A stretch of DNA of 64,000 nt, taken from assembly GCF_013204885.1 (NCBI RefSeq), contig NZ_JABMKX010000010.1, positions 1 to 64,000 of the forward strand. The letters are read 5' to 3'. The DNA is from Paenibacillus tritici (GTDB lineage: Bacteria > Bacillota > Bacilli > Paenibacillales > Paenibacillaceae). The notes under the pieces were generated by a model. That model saw only the letters and a list, made by a program, of their open reading frames with translations. It searched no databases and had not been told where the DNA came from. Positions 9,098 to 17,682 of this stretch are shown one piece after another. How positions within the stretch are numbered: the first letter of the stretch is position 1; every line of letters starts with the position of its first letter. Made by a program: the position numbers and the translations under genes.

Positions 9098-9352
9098 TGG
9101 TGCACTTCTGCTCTTCGTTTGCTCATTTGGCATGTAGCCGCTGCATTCTGGTGCACTATTGCTCTTCGTTTGCTCATTTGGCTCGTACCCGCTGCATTCT
9201 GGTGCACTATTGCTCTTCGTTTGCTCATTTGGCTCGTAGCCGCTGCATTCTGATGCACTATTGCTCTTCGTTTGCTCATTTGGCTCGTAGCCGCTGCATT
9301 CTGGTGCACTATTGCTCTTCGTTTGCTCATTTGGCACGTGTCTCTGGCTTAG
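9098..9352. repeat. 51-bp tandem array, family A, first locus (5 copies)
   Basis: Five copies at an exact 51-bp step; the shared core GCTCTTCGTTTGCTCATTT begins at 9110, 9161, 9212, 9263 and 9314. Each unit also contains CTGCATTCTGGTGCACTA. Copies differ by only a few bases. Because 51 is a multiple of three, open frames run through the array on both strands, but they show no ribosome site or non-repeat domain. The same family occurs at 38.13 and 58.61 kb in the same orientation. Confidence 0.95.
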
Positions 9353-9357
9353 TCATT

Positions 9358-9969
9358 GGGATTTATCCCTCTCATTCCCACATACCGTCCACTTTCGGTG
9401 GGACCAGAGGGATTTATCCCTCTCATTTCCACATACTATCCACTTTCGGCGGGACCAGAGGGATTTATCCCTCTCATTTCCACATACCGTCCACTTTCGG
9501 CGGGATCAGAGGGATTTATCCCTCTCATTTCCACATACCGTCCACTTTCGGTGGGACCAGAGGGATTTATCCCTCTCATTTCCACATACTATCCACTTTC
9601 GGCGGGACCAGAGGGATTTATCCCTCTCATTTCCACATACTATCCACTTTCGGCGGGACCAGAGGGATTTATCCCTCTCATTTCCACATACCGTCCACTT
9701 TCGGCGGGACCAGAGGGATTTATCCCTCTCATTTTCCCATATCGCCTACTTTCGGCGGGATCAGAGGGATTTATCCCTTTCATTTCCACATACTATCCAC
9801 TTTCGGCGGGACCAGAGGGATTTATCCCTCTCATTTCCACATACCGTCCACTTTCGGCGGGACCAGAGGGATTTATCCCTCTCATTTCCTCGTTCCGCCC
9901 ACTTTCGGCTTGACCAGAGGGATTTATCCCTCTCATTTCCCCGTACCGCCTACTTTCGGCGGGATCAGA
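9358..9969. repeat. 51-bp tandem array, family B, first locus (12 copies)
   Basis: Twelve copies at an exact 51-bp step, each starting GGGATTTATCCCTCTCATTT (9358, 9409, 9460 and so on to 9919) and ending in a TTTCGGCGGGA(C/T)CAGA tract. The centre AGGGATTTATCCCT is a near-perfect palindrome with two central mismatches. Copies are almost identical, suggesting recent local amplification. It directly follows the family A array. Frames open on the plus strand (9097-9990, 9312-10058) are by-products of the period. Confidence 0.95.
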
Positions 9970-10008
9970 GGGTTTCTTGGGATATCTTAATTTCTTATAC
10001 AACCAAAA

Positions 10009-10040
10009 CGGCTGCGCTCCTAATGAAGGAAGCGCAGCCG
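10009..10040. terminator. Strong hairpin between the B array and the 12-bp array
   Basis: A perfect 10-bp stem (CGGCTGCGCT at 10009-10018 against AGCGCAGCCG at 10031-10040) with a 12-base loop. AAAA lies on its left, so it could terminate minus-strand transcription coming from tex, although tex ends almost 500 bases away. No gene lies immediately beside it. Confidence 0.5.
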
Positions 10041-10084
10041 GGGCTGCTGGTTGATTAGTTGGTTGGGCCCTAAAGTTTGTACTA

Positions 10085-10460
10085 TAGCTAGTGCTCTGGT
10101 TTATGCTTTGGTTTGTACTTGGTTTGCACTTGGTTTGTACTTGGTTTGTACTTGGTTTGTACTTGGTTTGTGCATTGGTTTGTACTTGGTTTATGCTTTG
10201 ATTTGTAGTTTGTGTTCTTGTTTGTACTCTTGTTTGTACTCTTGTTTGTGCTCTTGTTTGTGCTCTTGTTTGTGCTCTTGTTTGTGCTCTTGTTTGTGCT
10301 CTTGTTTGTGCTCTTGTTTGTGCTCTTGTTTGTGCTCTTGTTTGTGCTCTTGTTTGTACTTTGGATCATACTTTGGTTCGTGCTCTGGTTTTACTTGGTT
10401 TGTACTTGATTTATACTTTGGTTTGAACTTGTAGTTTGTACTCTTGTTTGTACTTTGGTA
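10085..10460. repeat. 12-bp tandem array
   Basis: About 30 copies of a 12-bp unit. The central block (10209-10352) is twelve near-identical TTTGTGCTCTTG units; flanking copies drift to TTTGTACTTGG-type variants. It lies just past the 3' end of tex. The frames through it (for example a Ser/Thr/Asn/Lys tetrapeptide repeat on the minus strand) have no ribosome site and are treated as artefacts. Confidence 0.93.
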
Positions 10461-10507
10461 CTTGGTACCTGCTTTGTTCTCTTATAGTACCCTGATTCGT
10501 GCTCGCC

Positions 10508-12736
10508 TTACTTCCCGCTGCCCGCGGCCTCACGAGGCTGGCGCATGGTCAGGCTGACGCGGCCTTTCTTCAGGTCTACGCCCATCACCCATACGGTGAC
10601 ATTGTCGCCAACGGAGACTACATCCATCGGGTGCTTCACGAAGCTGCCGCTGAGCTGGGAGATATGGACCAGCCCGTCGTTCTTGATCCCGATATCGACA
10701 AAAGCGCCAAAGTCGATCACGTTGCGCACGGTTCCCTGCATCTCCATGCCGGGCACCAGGTCCTCGATCTTCAGCACATCCGTGCGGAAGATCGGCAGCG
10801 GCAGCTCCTCGCGCGGGTCGCGGCCCGGGCGCTGCAGGCTCTCCAGAATGTCGCGCAGCGTAGGTACGCCGACCTCCAGCTTCGCCGCCAGCTCTGCCGC
10901 ATCCTGGGCACTCAGCTGTGCTGCAACCTCCTTGCTGCCAAGCTGCTTCACATCCAGCCCCAGCTCGCGGAACAACCGGTCCACCACCGGATAGGATTCC
11001 GGGTGGATCGGCGTGCGGTCCAGCGTATTGTCCCCTCCGGGGATACGCAGGAAGCCGATGCACTGCTCGTACGATTTCGCGCCCAGGCGCGGAACCTTCT
11101 GCAGTGCCTTGCGGGTAGAGAACTTGCCGTTCTCTTCGCGGAACTTCACAATATTCTTGGCGATCGTCGTATTCACTCCCGCCACATAGGACAGCAGGGA
11201 GGCCGAGGCGGTATTGACGTCGACACCGACGTGGTTAACCGCCGACTCCACGACGCCCTTCAAGCTCTCCTCCAGATGCTTCTGCGACACATCATGCTGG
11301 TACTGCCCGACACCGATGGCCTTCGGGTCAATCTTCACCAGCTCCGCGAGCGGGTCCTGCACGCGGCGGGCGATGGAGGCGGCGCTGCGCTCCGCCACAT
11401 CCAGATCCGGGAACTCCTCCTGCGCCAGCTTGGAGGCCGAATACACGCTGGCCCCTGCCTCGTTGACGATCAGGTAGGCCAGCTCCGGGTTACCGACCTC
11501 GGCAATGACCTCGGCCGTGAACTGCTCCGTCTCCCGCGAGCCGGTGCCGTTGCCGATCACGATGAGCTGGATGCCATATTTGGCAATCAGCTCCTTGAAC
11601 TTGGCCGCCGCCTCTTTCTTCTTGTTGTTCGGCGGCGTCGGATAAGTGACCGCTACCTCCAGCAGCTTGCCGGTATCGTCCACTACGGCCAGCTTGCAGC
11701 CGGTGCGGTAGGCCGGGTCGACACCAAGTACATGTCGTCCCTTCACCGGCGGCTGCAGCAGCAGGCTGCGCAGATTTCCGGAGAAGATGGAAATCGCTTG
11801 CGTCTCCCCCTTTTCCGTCATCTCCCCGCGCACCTCGCGCTCGACGGAAGGGGCCAGCAGCCGTTTGTACGCATCCTCGGTCACCGCTTCGAGCAGCTCC
11901 TTGACCGGGGAAGGCCCCTTCACCAGCTTGCGGATAATGAACGCATGGATCTTGTCGGCCACAACCTCAATGCCGACCTTCAGCACATTCTCCCGCTCCC
12001 CGCGGTTGATGGCGAGAATACGGTGCGGCGGCATTTTGTGCACAGGCTCCCGGTACGAATAATAATTCTCGTATACACTCTCCTGCTGCGCATCCTTGGC
12101 CTCGGAGACGAGAATCCCCTGGCTCGCCGTATACTGACGCACCCACGAACGGATTGCAGGATCATCGGCAATATTCTCGGCAATGATGTCCATCGCCCCT
12201 TGCAGCGCAAGCTCCGCACTATCTACACCTTTGTCTGCATCAATATACTTAGCGGCCTCTTCCAGCGGAACACCCTGCCGGCGCTGCTCCATCACCCAAT
12301 CCGCCAGCGGCTCCAGTCCCCGTTCCTTCGCCACACTTGCTCTTGTCTTACGCTTCTGCTTGAACGGGCGGTACAGATCCTCTACTTCCTGCAGCTTGAC
12401 CGCTCTCATGATCTGCTCCTGCAGCTCCGGGGTCAGCTTGCCCTGCTCCTCAATACTGCGGATAACATCCTTCTTGCGGTCACCCAGATTGCGCAGATAG
12501 CCCAGCCGTTCTTCGATGTCACGCAGCGCGTTCTCATCCAGCTCCCCGGTCATTTCCTTGCGGTAGCGGGCGATGAACGGAATGGTATTGCCTTCATCCA
12601 GCAGCCCCACCGTAGTCCGCACCTGCTTCAGGCTGATGCTCAGTTCCTTCGCAATGGCTGCAAGTATCAATTCCTGCTCCTGACGGGCAGCAGCATCCTC
12701 TGCTGCCTTCCCCGCCTGATTCGTATCAACGCTCAA
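10508..12736 (-). CDS. tex: Tex-family RNA-binding transcription accessory protein
   Basis: About 742 residues. Tex is a conserved nucleic-acid-binding protein with similarity to eukaryotic Spt6. Domains in order: N-terminal helical Tex region (ISLKQVRTTVGLLDEGNTIPFIARYRKE), a YqgF/RNase H-like domain near the middle (HVLGVDPAYRTGCKLAVVD), helix-hairpin-helix repeats (LLSYVAGVNTTIAKNIVKFREENG), and a C-terminal S1 domain (GMEMQGTVRNVIDFGAFVDIGIKNDGLVHISQLS). I favour a TTG start at 12736, with AGAGGGA 6-7 bases upstream, over the ATG-type extension to 12826, which adds about 30 residues unlike the family. Monocistronic. A long open frame on the opposite strand is a codon-bias shadow. Confidence 0.95.
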   Translation of the reverse strand: MSVDTNQAGKAAEDAAARQEQELILAAIAKELSISLKQVRTTVGLLDEGNTIPFIARYRKEMTGELDENALRDIEERLGYLRNLGDRKKDVIRSIEEQGKLTPELQEQIMRAVKLQEVEDLYRPFKQKRKTRASVAKERGLEPLADWVMEQRRQGVPLEEAAKYIDADKGVDSAELALQGAMDIIAENIADDPAIRSWVRQYTASQGILVSEAKDAQQESVYENYYSYREPVHKMPPHRILAINRGERENVLKVGIEVVADKIHAFIIRKLVKGPSPVKELLEAVTEDAYKRLLAPSVEREVRGEMTEKGETQAISIFSGNLRSLLLQPPVKGRHVLGVDPAYRTGCKLAVVDDTGKLLEVAVTYPTPPNNKKKEAAAKFKELIAKYGIQLIVIGNGTGSRETEQFTAEVIAEVGNPELAYLIVNEAGASVYSASKLAQEEFPDLDVAERSAASIARRVQDPLAELVKIDPKAIGVGQYQHDVSQKHLEESLKGVVESAVNHVGVDVNTASASLLSYVAGVNTTIAKNIVKFREENGKFSTRKALQKVPRLGAKSYEQCIGFLRIPGGDNTLDRTPIHPESYPVVDRLFRELGLDVKQLGSKEVAAQLSAQDAAELAAKLEVGVPTLRDILESLQRPGRDPREELPLPIFRTDVLKIEDLVPGMEMQGTVRNVIDFGAFVDIGIKNDGLVHISQLSGSFVKHPMDVVSVGDNVTVWVMGVDLKKGRVSLTMRQPREAAGSGK

Positions 12737-12855
12737 GTAGATCCCTCTTTCTATACACAGTCTGAGTTCATAGCTCTCTACTGAAATACTATCACAGTTT
12801 GCCGCCGGACCAAAGTCCGGCACCACCAGGCAGGCATACAGAATTCAGCAGCAGG

Positions 12856-13039
12856 CAAGTGGACAAACGTATCTTAATTCGCCGATTTCTGAGAAATATG
12901 CTTGAACAAGTGGATAAACAACATCTGCTATAGAGCGTTTCCCCTATTTCGGCTGAAAAGAGATTATTAAATGCCTTTTATCCACTCGCTGTTCCAGCAG
13001 CATTCAATCGTTCATCAGCAAGTGGAAGAAATCCAGCTA
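12856..13039. repeat. Four-unit phased element, family C copy 1
   Basis: Four 21-bp units start at 12856, 12907, 12968 and 13019 (steps 51, 61, 51). Units 1, 2 and 4 begin CAAGTGGA on the plus strand; unit 3 is inverted and ends TCCACTCG. Unit 4 is a clear imperfect palindrome (AAGTGGA-N5-TCCAGCT); the others are weaker. The second copy at 51445 has the same units and spacing but diverged interior sequence. See findings. Confidence 0.85.
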
Positions 13040-13086
13040 TCTTCGACCGAAATCCAGCTATCTTCAACCCTTAAGTTTATATACGA

Positions 13087-13138
13087 AATACGGCTACGCC
13101 GCCCCTTCCGGGATGACATAGCCGTATTCTTATTTTAT
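13087..13138. terminator. Hairpin downstream of the MFS gene
   Basis: A 10-bp stem (AATACGGCTA at 13087-13096 against TAGCCGTATT at 13119-13128) followed on the plus strand by CTTATTTT. It lies 50 bases past the MFS stop and can end that minus-strand transcript. Confidence 0.6.
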
Positions 13139-13189
13139 AGGAATTTTTATCTTATTGGCATGTAAAGTGGTCTGAATCCCTCTCCAATG

Positions 13190-14401
13190 TTACCGTACCA
13201 CCGGAATCCCCTTGCTTCTTCTCCGTCTGCCATAGCTCACTGACAACAGGAAGCTGAGGAACATGACCAGCGCAGCCGCCGCATAAGGGAAATTCAGATT
13301 CATATCGAACAGGATGCCCGCTACAATCGGTCCGGCAATGTTGCCAAGGCTGGTATACGCGGAATTCATTCCCATTACAAGGCCCTGCTGCGTCTCGTCC
13401 GCCATCTTGGACAGTTGTGTCCCGACAGCCGGGCGAAGGATATCCATGGCGAGGAACACAACAAAGGTCACAGATACAATCGCCACGAAGCCATGCACGA
13501 ACAGCGTCAACAGGATCGACAGGCCCGAGACCAGCAGACAGGCGGAAATGACCCGGCTCTCCCCGAACTTGTTCAGAATCCAGCTGAATGCGGTAACCTG
13601 TACCACAGCCCCGGCAATCGAGCCAAACGTCAGGACAAACGCAATATCCTTGGGCGTGAACCCGAATTTATGATCCACAAACAGTCCGAATACCGTTTCA
13701 TAGTTAGCCAGCCCGAAAGACAGTACGAATACAATAATAAGTCCGAAAAAGTAAGGCTCACGATAAGAGCGTACAAGCTGGAGAATTAGATTATCCTTAT
13801 TCCCCTTCTGGTCTCTGGCTTCTTCACGCAGCTCCGCCGAACGCGATTCCGGCAGGACGATTAACGTAATGACGGCCACAATCCCGGCAGCACCCGCAGC
13901 AACGAAGAATGGAACACGGATGCCCAGCTCGGCCAGATAGCCGCCGATTCCCGGCCCGATGATGAAGCCCGTAGTAATGGCCGCATTGATGAAGCCCATA
14001 CCTTTGGCCCGCTCCTCCGAGGAGGTGGTGTCCGCCACATAAGCCATAACAGCAGGCATAATCATCGCTGCACCGATCCCGCCAAGCATTCTCGAGACGA
14101 ACAGCACCCATGATGCGTTAGCCAGACCGAACAGAAGCTCCGAGAACGCAAACACCACCAGACCGCCGACAATGATTTTTTTGCGGCCCATTTTGTCCGA
14201 GAGTCTTCCGGCGAAGGGCGAGACCAGCAGCTGAGTCAGCGAGAATGCGGCCACCAGCAGCCCGACCATACTCCCGCCGATACCCAGCTCGTTCATATAG
14301 GTAGGCATAATAGGGACAACCAGACCGATCCCCGTAAACGCCAAAAAGATATTCAGCATGAGAAGCAGCATCGCTCCCCGGTTCCTTAACAGTAATGACA
14401 T
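13190..14401 (-). CDS. MFS drug-efflux transporter
   Basis: A 403-residue major-facilitator protein with about 12 helices. The loop 2-3 signature is GRLSDKMGRKKIIVGG, and motif C (GPGIGGYLAELG), typical of proton-coupled antiporters such as TetA and NorA, is present in helix 5. The start at 14401 is set by GGAGG six to seven bases upstream; the longer frame to 14431 lacks a ribosome site. It follows a TetR gene on the same strand (57 bases), so the pair forms a repressor-pump operon. Substrate unknown. Confidence 0.9.
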   Translation of the reverse strand: MSLLLRNRGAMLLLMLNIFLAFTGIGLVVPIMPTYMNELGIGGSMVGLLVAAFSLTQLLVSPFAGRLSDKMGRKKIIVGGLVVFAFSELLFGLANASWVLFVSRMLGGIGAAMIMPAVMAYVADTTSSEERAKGMGFINAAITTGFIIGPGIGGYLAELGIRVPFFVAAGAAGIVAVITLIVLPESRSAELREEARDQKGNKDNLILQLVRSYREPYFFGLIIVFVLSFGLANYETVFGLFVDHKFGFTPKDIAFVLTFGSIAGAVVQVTAFSWILNKFGESRVISACLLVSGLSILLTLFVHGFVAIVSVTFVVFLAMDILRPAVGTQLSKMADETQQGLVMGMNSAYTSLGNIAGPIVAGILFDMNLNFPYAAAALVMFLSFLLSVSYGRRRRSKGIPVVR

Positions 14402-14458
14402 TGTGATTCCCTCCGAATTTCCTAGATTCATCTATCTATATCTATCTGTATCTGTTGA

Positions 14459-15067
14459 TTATCGTTCCCCGGCGCGTATCCCCTGCAGCAGGATCTGAAC
14501 GGCTGCACGGTAGTATGCCCTGATCTCCTCACGGGTATTGGCGATGGTTGTAATCTCATTGACCCGGCCGATTCCTTCTAGCATCCCGCTGAGTGTGATT
14601 ACACAGCTCTCCAGATTCATGTTGTTCAGGTACCCGGAATCCATTCCCTCCTGCAGCAGCTCACGGCAGACCCGTGCAACCAACTCATAGATCTGCGAGA
14701 GACGCTGGCGGATATCGTCCGGAAGTGTGCGGGATCTGGCGTATTCCTCCAGTGCGTGAATCAGCGGATTCTGAAAATCATTCGCATAATGATCCCCCAG
14801 CGCGAACAGGCGGGCTTCCGTTCCGCTGAGCTTGCTCTTCAGCTCCTCCCACTCACAGATCCATTTCTGTGTATCCTCTTCCACCACATGCAGGAACAAC
14901 TCATCCTTACTGGGAAAATGGTGATATAAACTGCCCTTGCTGACCTTCGCAGCCAGGCAGACCTCATTCATGCTTACTGCTCCGTAGCCCTTTTGCGCGA
15001 ATAGACTGGAAGCATTGTGCAGAATACGGCTTTTGGTTTCTTCTCCATCTGAACGTCCTCTGATCAT
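14459..15067 (-). CDS. TetR/AcrR-family repressor
   Basis: A 202-residue one-domain sensor repressor. Residues 10-57 are the TetR helix-turn-helix (SRILHNASSLFAQKGYGAVSM then VSKGSLYHHFPSKDELFLHVVEE). The C-terminal helices would form the ligand pocket and dimer interface. AGGAGGGG lies directly before the ATG. A strong palindrome 14 bases upstream of the start codon is its likely operator, implying autorepression and control of the downstream pump. Confidence 0.92.
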   Translation of the reverse strand: MIRGRSDGEETKSRILHNASSLFAQKGYGAVSMNEVCLAAKVSKGSLYHHFPSKDELFLHVVEEDTQKWICEWEELKSKLSGTEARLFALGDHYANDFQNPLIHALEEYARSRTLPDDIRQRLSQIYELVARVCRELLQEGMDSGYLNNMNLESCVITLSGMLEGIGRVNEITTIANTREEIRAYYRAAVQILLQGIRAGER

Positions 15068-15080
15068 TACCCCTCCTCTA

Positions 15081-15096
15081 GACCGACCGATCGGTC
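15081..15096. promoter_or_regulatory. TetR operator upstream of the repressor-pump operon
   Basis: GACCGACCGATCGGTC contains the perfect 12-bp palindrome GACCGATCGGTC (15085-15096). Location directly upstream of the TetR ribosome site fits autoregulation. This kind of CCGA(T)CGG core is common among TetR-family operators. Confidence 0.75.
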
Positions 15097-15473
15097 CAAT
15101 TATATCACGCAGATATAACCTTACACAACCCCGGCTGAAATATACCCAGCAGCACCCGTAACAGATGTTTATCCATCATTCCGTCTATCACTTTACGTAT
15201 ATCCATACACGCAAGTGGAAACGGCATTGCCGTCCTTTTTAAAGGACGGTACCGTTTCAGCGAGAAAGATAAGGATAATTATAGCGCGAAGCATATAAAT
15301 TCTTATCTTTTTAAATAACCCCACAAAGTGGGGCTTTGCTTCGATGTTTACTCAGGTACTTTGCGGGGGCCCAAAATATATAAATTCTTATCTTATTAAA
15401 AAAGGCAGCACCGGGATTCATCCGGCCTGCCTTTTGTTACGATTATTGATGTTCGATCCAATCCCCGGAGGGT
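15097..15473. other. Intergenic region with several short repeats
   Basis: Holds a degenerate pair resembling family C units (inverted at 15159-15179, direct at 15212-15232, 53 bases apart), a palindrome CCGTCCTTT-TT-AAAGGACGG (15230-15249), a stem AAAGATAAG/CTTATCTTT (about 15265-15310), a CCCCAC/GTGGGG hairpin near 15319-15333, and a 17-bp direct repeat ATATAAATTCTTATCTT at 15293 and 15378. No ORF is supported. Function unknown. Confidence 0.6.
15400..15435 (-). terminator. Terminator of the ndoAI-ndoA unit
   Basis: Stem AAAAGGCAG (15400-15408) against CTGCCTTTT (15427-15435), extended by a CCGG inner pair. On the minus strand it is followed by a T-rich run and sits 38 bases past the ndoA stop. 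Confidence 0.8.
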
Positions 15474-15824
15474 TCAGAAATCAATCAGCCCCAGGCTGAT
15501 TTGCAGCGAATCATCCACCAGCTTCATGGTCTCATCGTCCAGGTGGGTGATCTTATCGGTCAAGCGTTGTTTGTCAATTGTCCGAACCTGCTCCAGCAAG
15601 ATCACGGAATCCCGGTCAAAGCCATGTGCAGCCGCATCAATCTCTACATGCGTCGGCAGTTTGGCCTTCTGGATCTGGGCGGTGATAGCTGCCACAATCA
15701 CAGTCGGGCTGAAGCGATTGCCAATATCGTTCTGAATGACCAGTACCGGCCTTACTCCACCTTGCTCAGAACCTACAACCGGTGAAAGGTCGGCAAAAAA
15801 AACGTCGCCGCGTTTAACAATCAA
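15474..15824 (-). CDS. ndoA: MazF/PemK-family endoribonuclease toxin EndoA
   Basis: A 116-residue toxin of the MazF/EndoA family, which cuts single-stranded mRNA at short sequence motifs (UACAU in Bacillus subtilis). Family marks: VKRGDVFFADLSPVVGSEQGG at the start (conserved basic-acidic active region), RPVLVIQND, TVIVAAITAQIQKAKLPTHVEI and LLEQVRTIDKQRL. Length equals the B. subtilis protein (116). It starts three bases after its antitoxin gene, and the alr-ndoAI-ndoA order is the same as in Bacillus. Confidence 0.96.
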   Translation of the reverse strand: MIVKRGDVFFADLSPVVGSEQGGVRPVLVIQNDIGNRFSPTVIVAAITAQIQKAKLPTHVEIDAAAHGFDRDSVILLEQVRTIDKQRLTDKITHLDDETMKLVDDSLQISLGLIDF

Positions 15825-15827
15825 TAT

Positions 15828-16109
15828 TTACACCCCGCTTACTAAGCGGCCAAGAGTACTGTCTGCATCTTCCTCCGCGAGAAAGGCCTCGCATGCCATG
15901 GTCAAATTAATCTTAGCCATTTCCATATAGCCACGCTGCATGGACTCACGGATGGTACGTTTCCTCCGGTCGCTCAGATACAGCTTCATGGCCTGCCTGA
16001 TCAATTCACTACGGTTAGAGTTCTCCAATTGAACGATCCCATCTACTTCCTGCAAGAGATGATCGGGCAAGCTGATCATGATTCTTTTGGTGTTCTGCAA
16101 ATTGGCCAC
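15828..16109 (-). CDS. ndoAI: Ribbon-helix-helix antitoxin EndoAI
   Basis: The 93-residue antitoxin that neutralises EndoA. The N-terminal ribbon-helix-helix (TKRIMISLPDHLLQEVDGIV, then NRSELIRQAMKLYLSDRR) binds DNA; the acidic C-terminal tail (CEAFLAEEDADSTLG) would wrap the toxin. I choose the GTG at 16109 with GGGGGTGG about 8 bases upstream; this gives the same length as B. subtilis EndoAI, whereas the longer frame to 16166 adds unmatched residues. Confidence 0.93.
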   Translation of the reverse strand: MANLQNTKRIMISLPDHLLQEVDGIVQLENSNRSELIRQAMKLYLSDRRKRTIRESMQRGYMEMAKINLTMACEAFLAEEDADSTLGRLVSGV

Positions 16110-16321
16110 CTTCTCTTCCACCCCCACAAACCTTCTGCCCTTGTGTTCCAGTGTTACAATATACAAGGAATTTTATACAAGGAATATATGCCGCCAGTAT
16201 ATCAAGTATGCTGCATCCCATTATAAACTAGAAATGGCGGTTCGTATAGACTATAAGTCACATGCTCTATACGGTACGTTCCTTATATTCAATTCCTCTA
16301 CTGGGTAATCTGGTCAGGGGC

Positions 16322-17503
16322 TTAAGCCTGCAGCAAGGGATTCACAAGATGAGGCGGTGTACCGCTGCGTACATATACGCGCGGTACCCGGTGAGCCAGC
16401 ATACAGATAACTTCGTAGTGAATCGTCCCTAAATGGAGCGCCAGTTCATCTGCCGTGATCGACTCGGTTCCCTGGCGGCCGATGAGTACAACCTCTTCGC
16501 CTGCTTGGATTTGTTCCGCTTCTGCAGCGAAAGATTTGAGTGATACCATACACTGGTCCATGCAGATGGTTCCGACGACAGGAACGCGGCGTCCGCGTAT
16601 AAGCACCTCCGCTTTGCCTGTTAGCATGCGGGAATATCCGTCAGCGTACCCCACGGGGAGCGTAGCGATGATCTCATCGCCTGCCGTGAAGTACCGGGTG
16701 CCGTAGCTGATGCCTGAGTCAGGCGGCAGGGTCTTGATATAGACAGCCTGCGTCTTCAGCGTCATTACCGGGTGTAGAGCCACCAGCTCACGGTTCACCT
16801 CAGCCGAGGGGTAGAATCCGTACAAGCTTATGCCTACACGCACCATGTTAATGGATAGGAGAGGTGTATCAATGGCCGTAGCGCTATTGCCCGTATGTAT
16901 GATCGGGATCTTAATGTCCATGTCCCGAAGCGCTTCCACCACGTTCATGAATCGTCGGTACTGCATGAGTGTATAGCTTTTGACACGTTCGTCTGCTCTG
17001 GCAAAATGGGTAAACATGCCCTCCAGCTCCGCCTGTGCTACAGAATGCACTTCAGCGATGAATGCAGGTGCATCCGCCGGCAATAATCCCAGCCTGCCCA
17101 TTCCGCTGTCAATCTTGATGTGTACCTTCAGCCGGTGCTCCGGGTCTACAGGAAGCGCTCTAACCGCCTCCAGTACCTCCGGTGTGAACAGTGTAACGGT
17201 AACATTGTTCTTCCAGGCAACGGCTATTCCTTCCGGTGAGGTGTAGCCCAGCACCAGAATAGGAAGTAGTATTCCCGCCTGACGCAGCTCCAATGCCTCA
17301 TCCAAAAAGGCAACACTGACATAATCCGCTCCAAGCCGCTGGAGCTCCCGCGTTACTTCCACGGCTCCGTGTCCATACGCATTTCCTTTGACGCATCCCA
17401 TGAACTTGGTCTCCTGCGGCAATGCCGCGCGGAAAGCCTCGTAATTGGCACGCAAGTCATCCAGGTTAATCTCGGCAACTGTCGGCCGATAGCTTGCCCC
17501 CAC
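16322..17503 (-). CDS. alr: Alanine racemase
   Basis: A 393-residue PLP enzyme that interconverts L- and D-alanine for peptidoglycan. The PLP lysine is K39 in CVKGNAYGHGA (family VVKANAYGHG), and the second-domain catalytic tyrosine lies in ISYGTRYFTA. Other family segments: HIKIDSGMGRLG, RVGISLYG and GTICMDQCMV. GTG start with AAGAAGGTGA upstream. Located between the sporulation lipoprotein and the toxin-antitoxin pair, as in Bacillus; a terminator separates it from the upstream gene, so it probably has its own promoter. Confidence 0.96.
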   Translation of the reverse strand: MGASYRPTVAEINLDDLRANYEAFRAALPQETKFMGCVKGNAYGHGAVEVTRELQRLGADYVSVAFLDEALELRQAGILLPILVLGYTSPEGIAVAWKNNVTVTLFTPEVLEAVRALPVDPEHRLKVHIKIDSGMGRLGLLPADAPAFIAEVHSVAQAELEGMFTHFARADERVKSYTLMQYRRFMNVVEALRDMDIKIPIIHTGNSATAIDTPLLSINMVRVGISLYGFYPSAEVNRELVALHPVMTLKTQAVYIKTLPPDSGISYGTRYFTAGDEIIATLPVGYADGYSRMLTGKAEVLIRGRRVPVVGTICMDQCMVSLKSFAAEAEQIQAGEEVVLIGRQGTESITADELALHLGTIHYEVICMLAHRVPRVYVRSGTPPHLVNPLLQA

Positions 17504-17625
17504 TACAGGTCACCTTCTTACATTGTAGTAAAACATCTCTGCTTTTTTCGCACAGAATCAGAAGTCTTACTGCAATGGTAATGCTCGGGAAGGCCGCTGT
17601 CAATGTGAGCAAAGGTAGCAAAAAA

Positions 17626-17671
17626 CGGACACTGCGGGTAGAGGAATGATTCCCACCTTGCGCAGTATCCG
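17626..17671 (-). terminator. Terminator between ydcC-type gene and alr
   Basis: Stem CGGACACTGCG (17626-17636) against CGCAGTATCCG (17661-17671), with a TTTTTTG run on the minus strand. It should end the lipoprotein transcript. Confidence 0.75.
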
Positions 17672-17682
17672 CCCACTGAACT

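Larger units (their letters stand above)
12737..13189. other. Intergenic region upstream of tex
   Basis: The gap between the tex start and the convergent MFS 3' end holds the tex promoter region, the 12856-13039 four-unit element and a hairpin at 13087. The short frame at 12971-13165 runs through the repeat element, has no ribosome site and is not called. Confidence 0.6.

Noticed and set aside
9358..9969. CRISPR array
   Set aside because: The entire 51-bp unit is repeated, so there are no unique spacers; no cas genes are present.
9097..9990. Long plus-strand frames (up to 297 codons) through the A and B arrays
   Set aside because: The 51-bp period is a multiple of three, so several frames on both strands stay open. 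None has a ribosome site or a non-repeat domain.
10051..10434. Cys/Leu/Ser-rich and Lys/Ser/Thr/Asn-rich frames in the 12-bp array
   Set aside because: Simple translation of a 12-bp repeat; no start signals.
10499..12784. 761-residue open frame opposite tex
   Set aside because: The tex reading frame is clearly real; the antisense frame is open because of GC-rich third positions and has a composition (high His, Leu, Arg) typical of shadows.
12971..13165. 64-residue frame upstream of tex
   Set aside because: It overlaps element C1 and a terminator and has no ribosome site.
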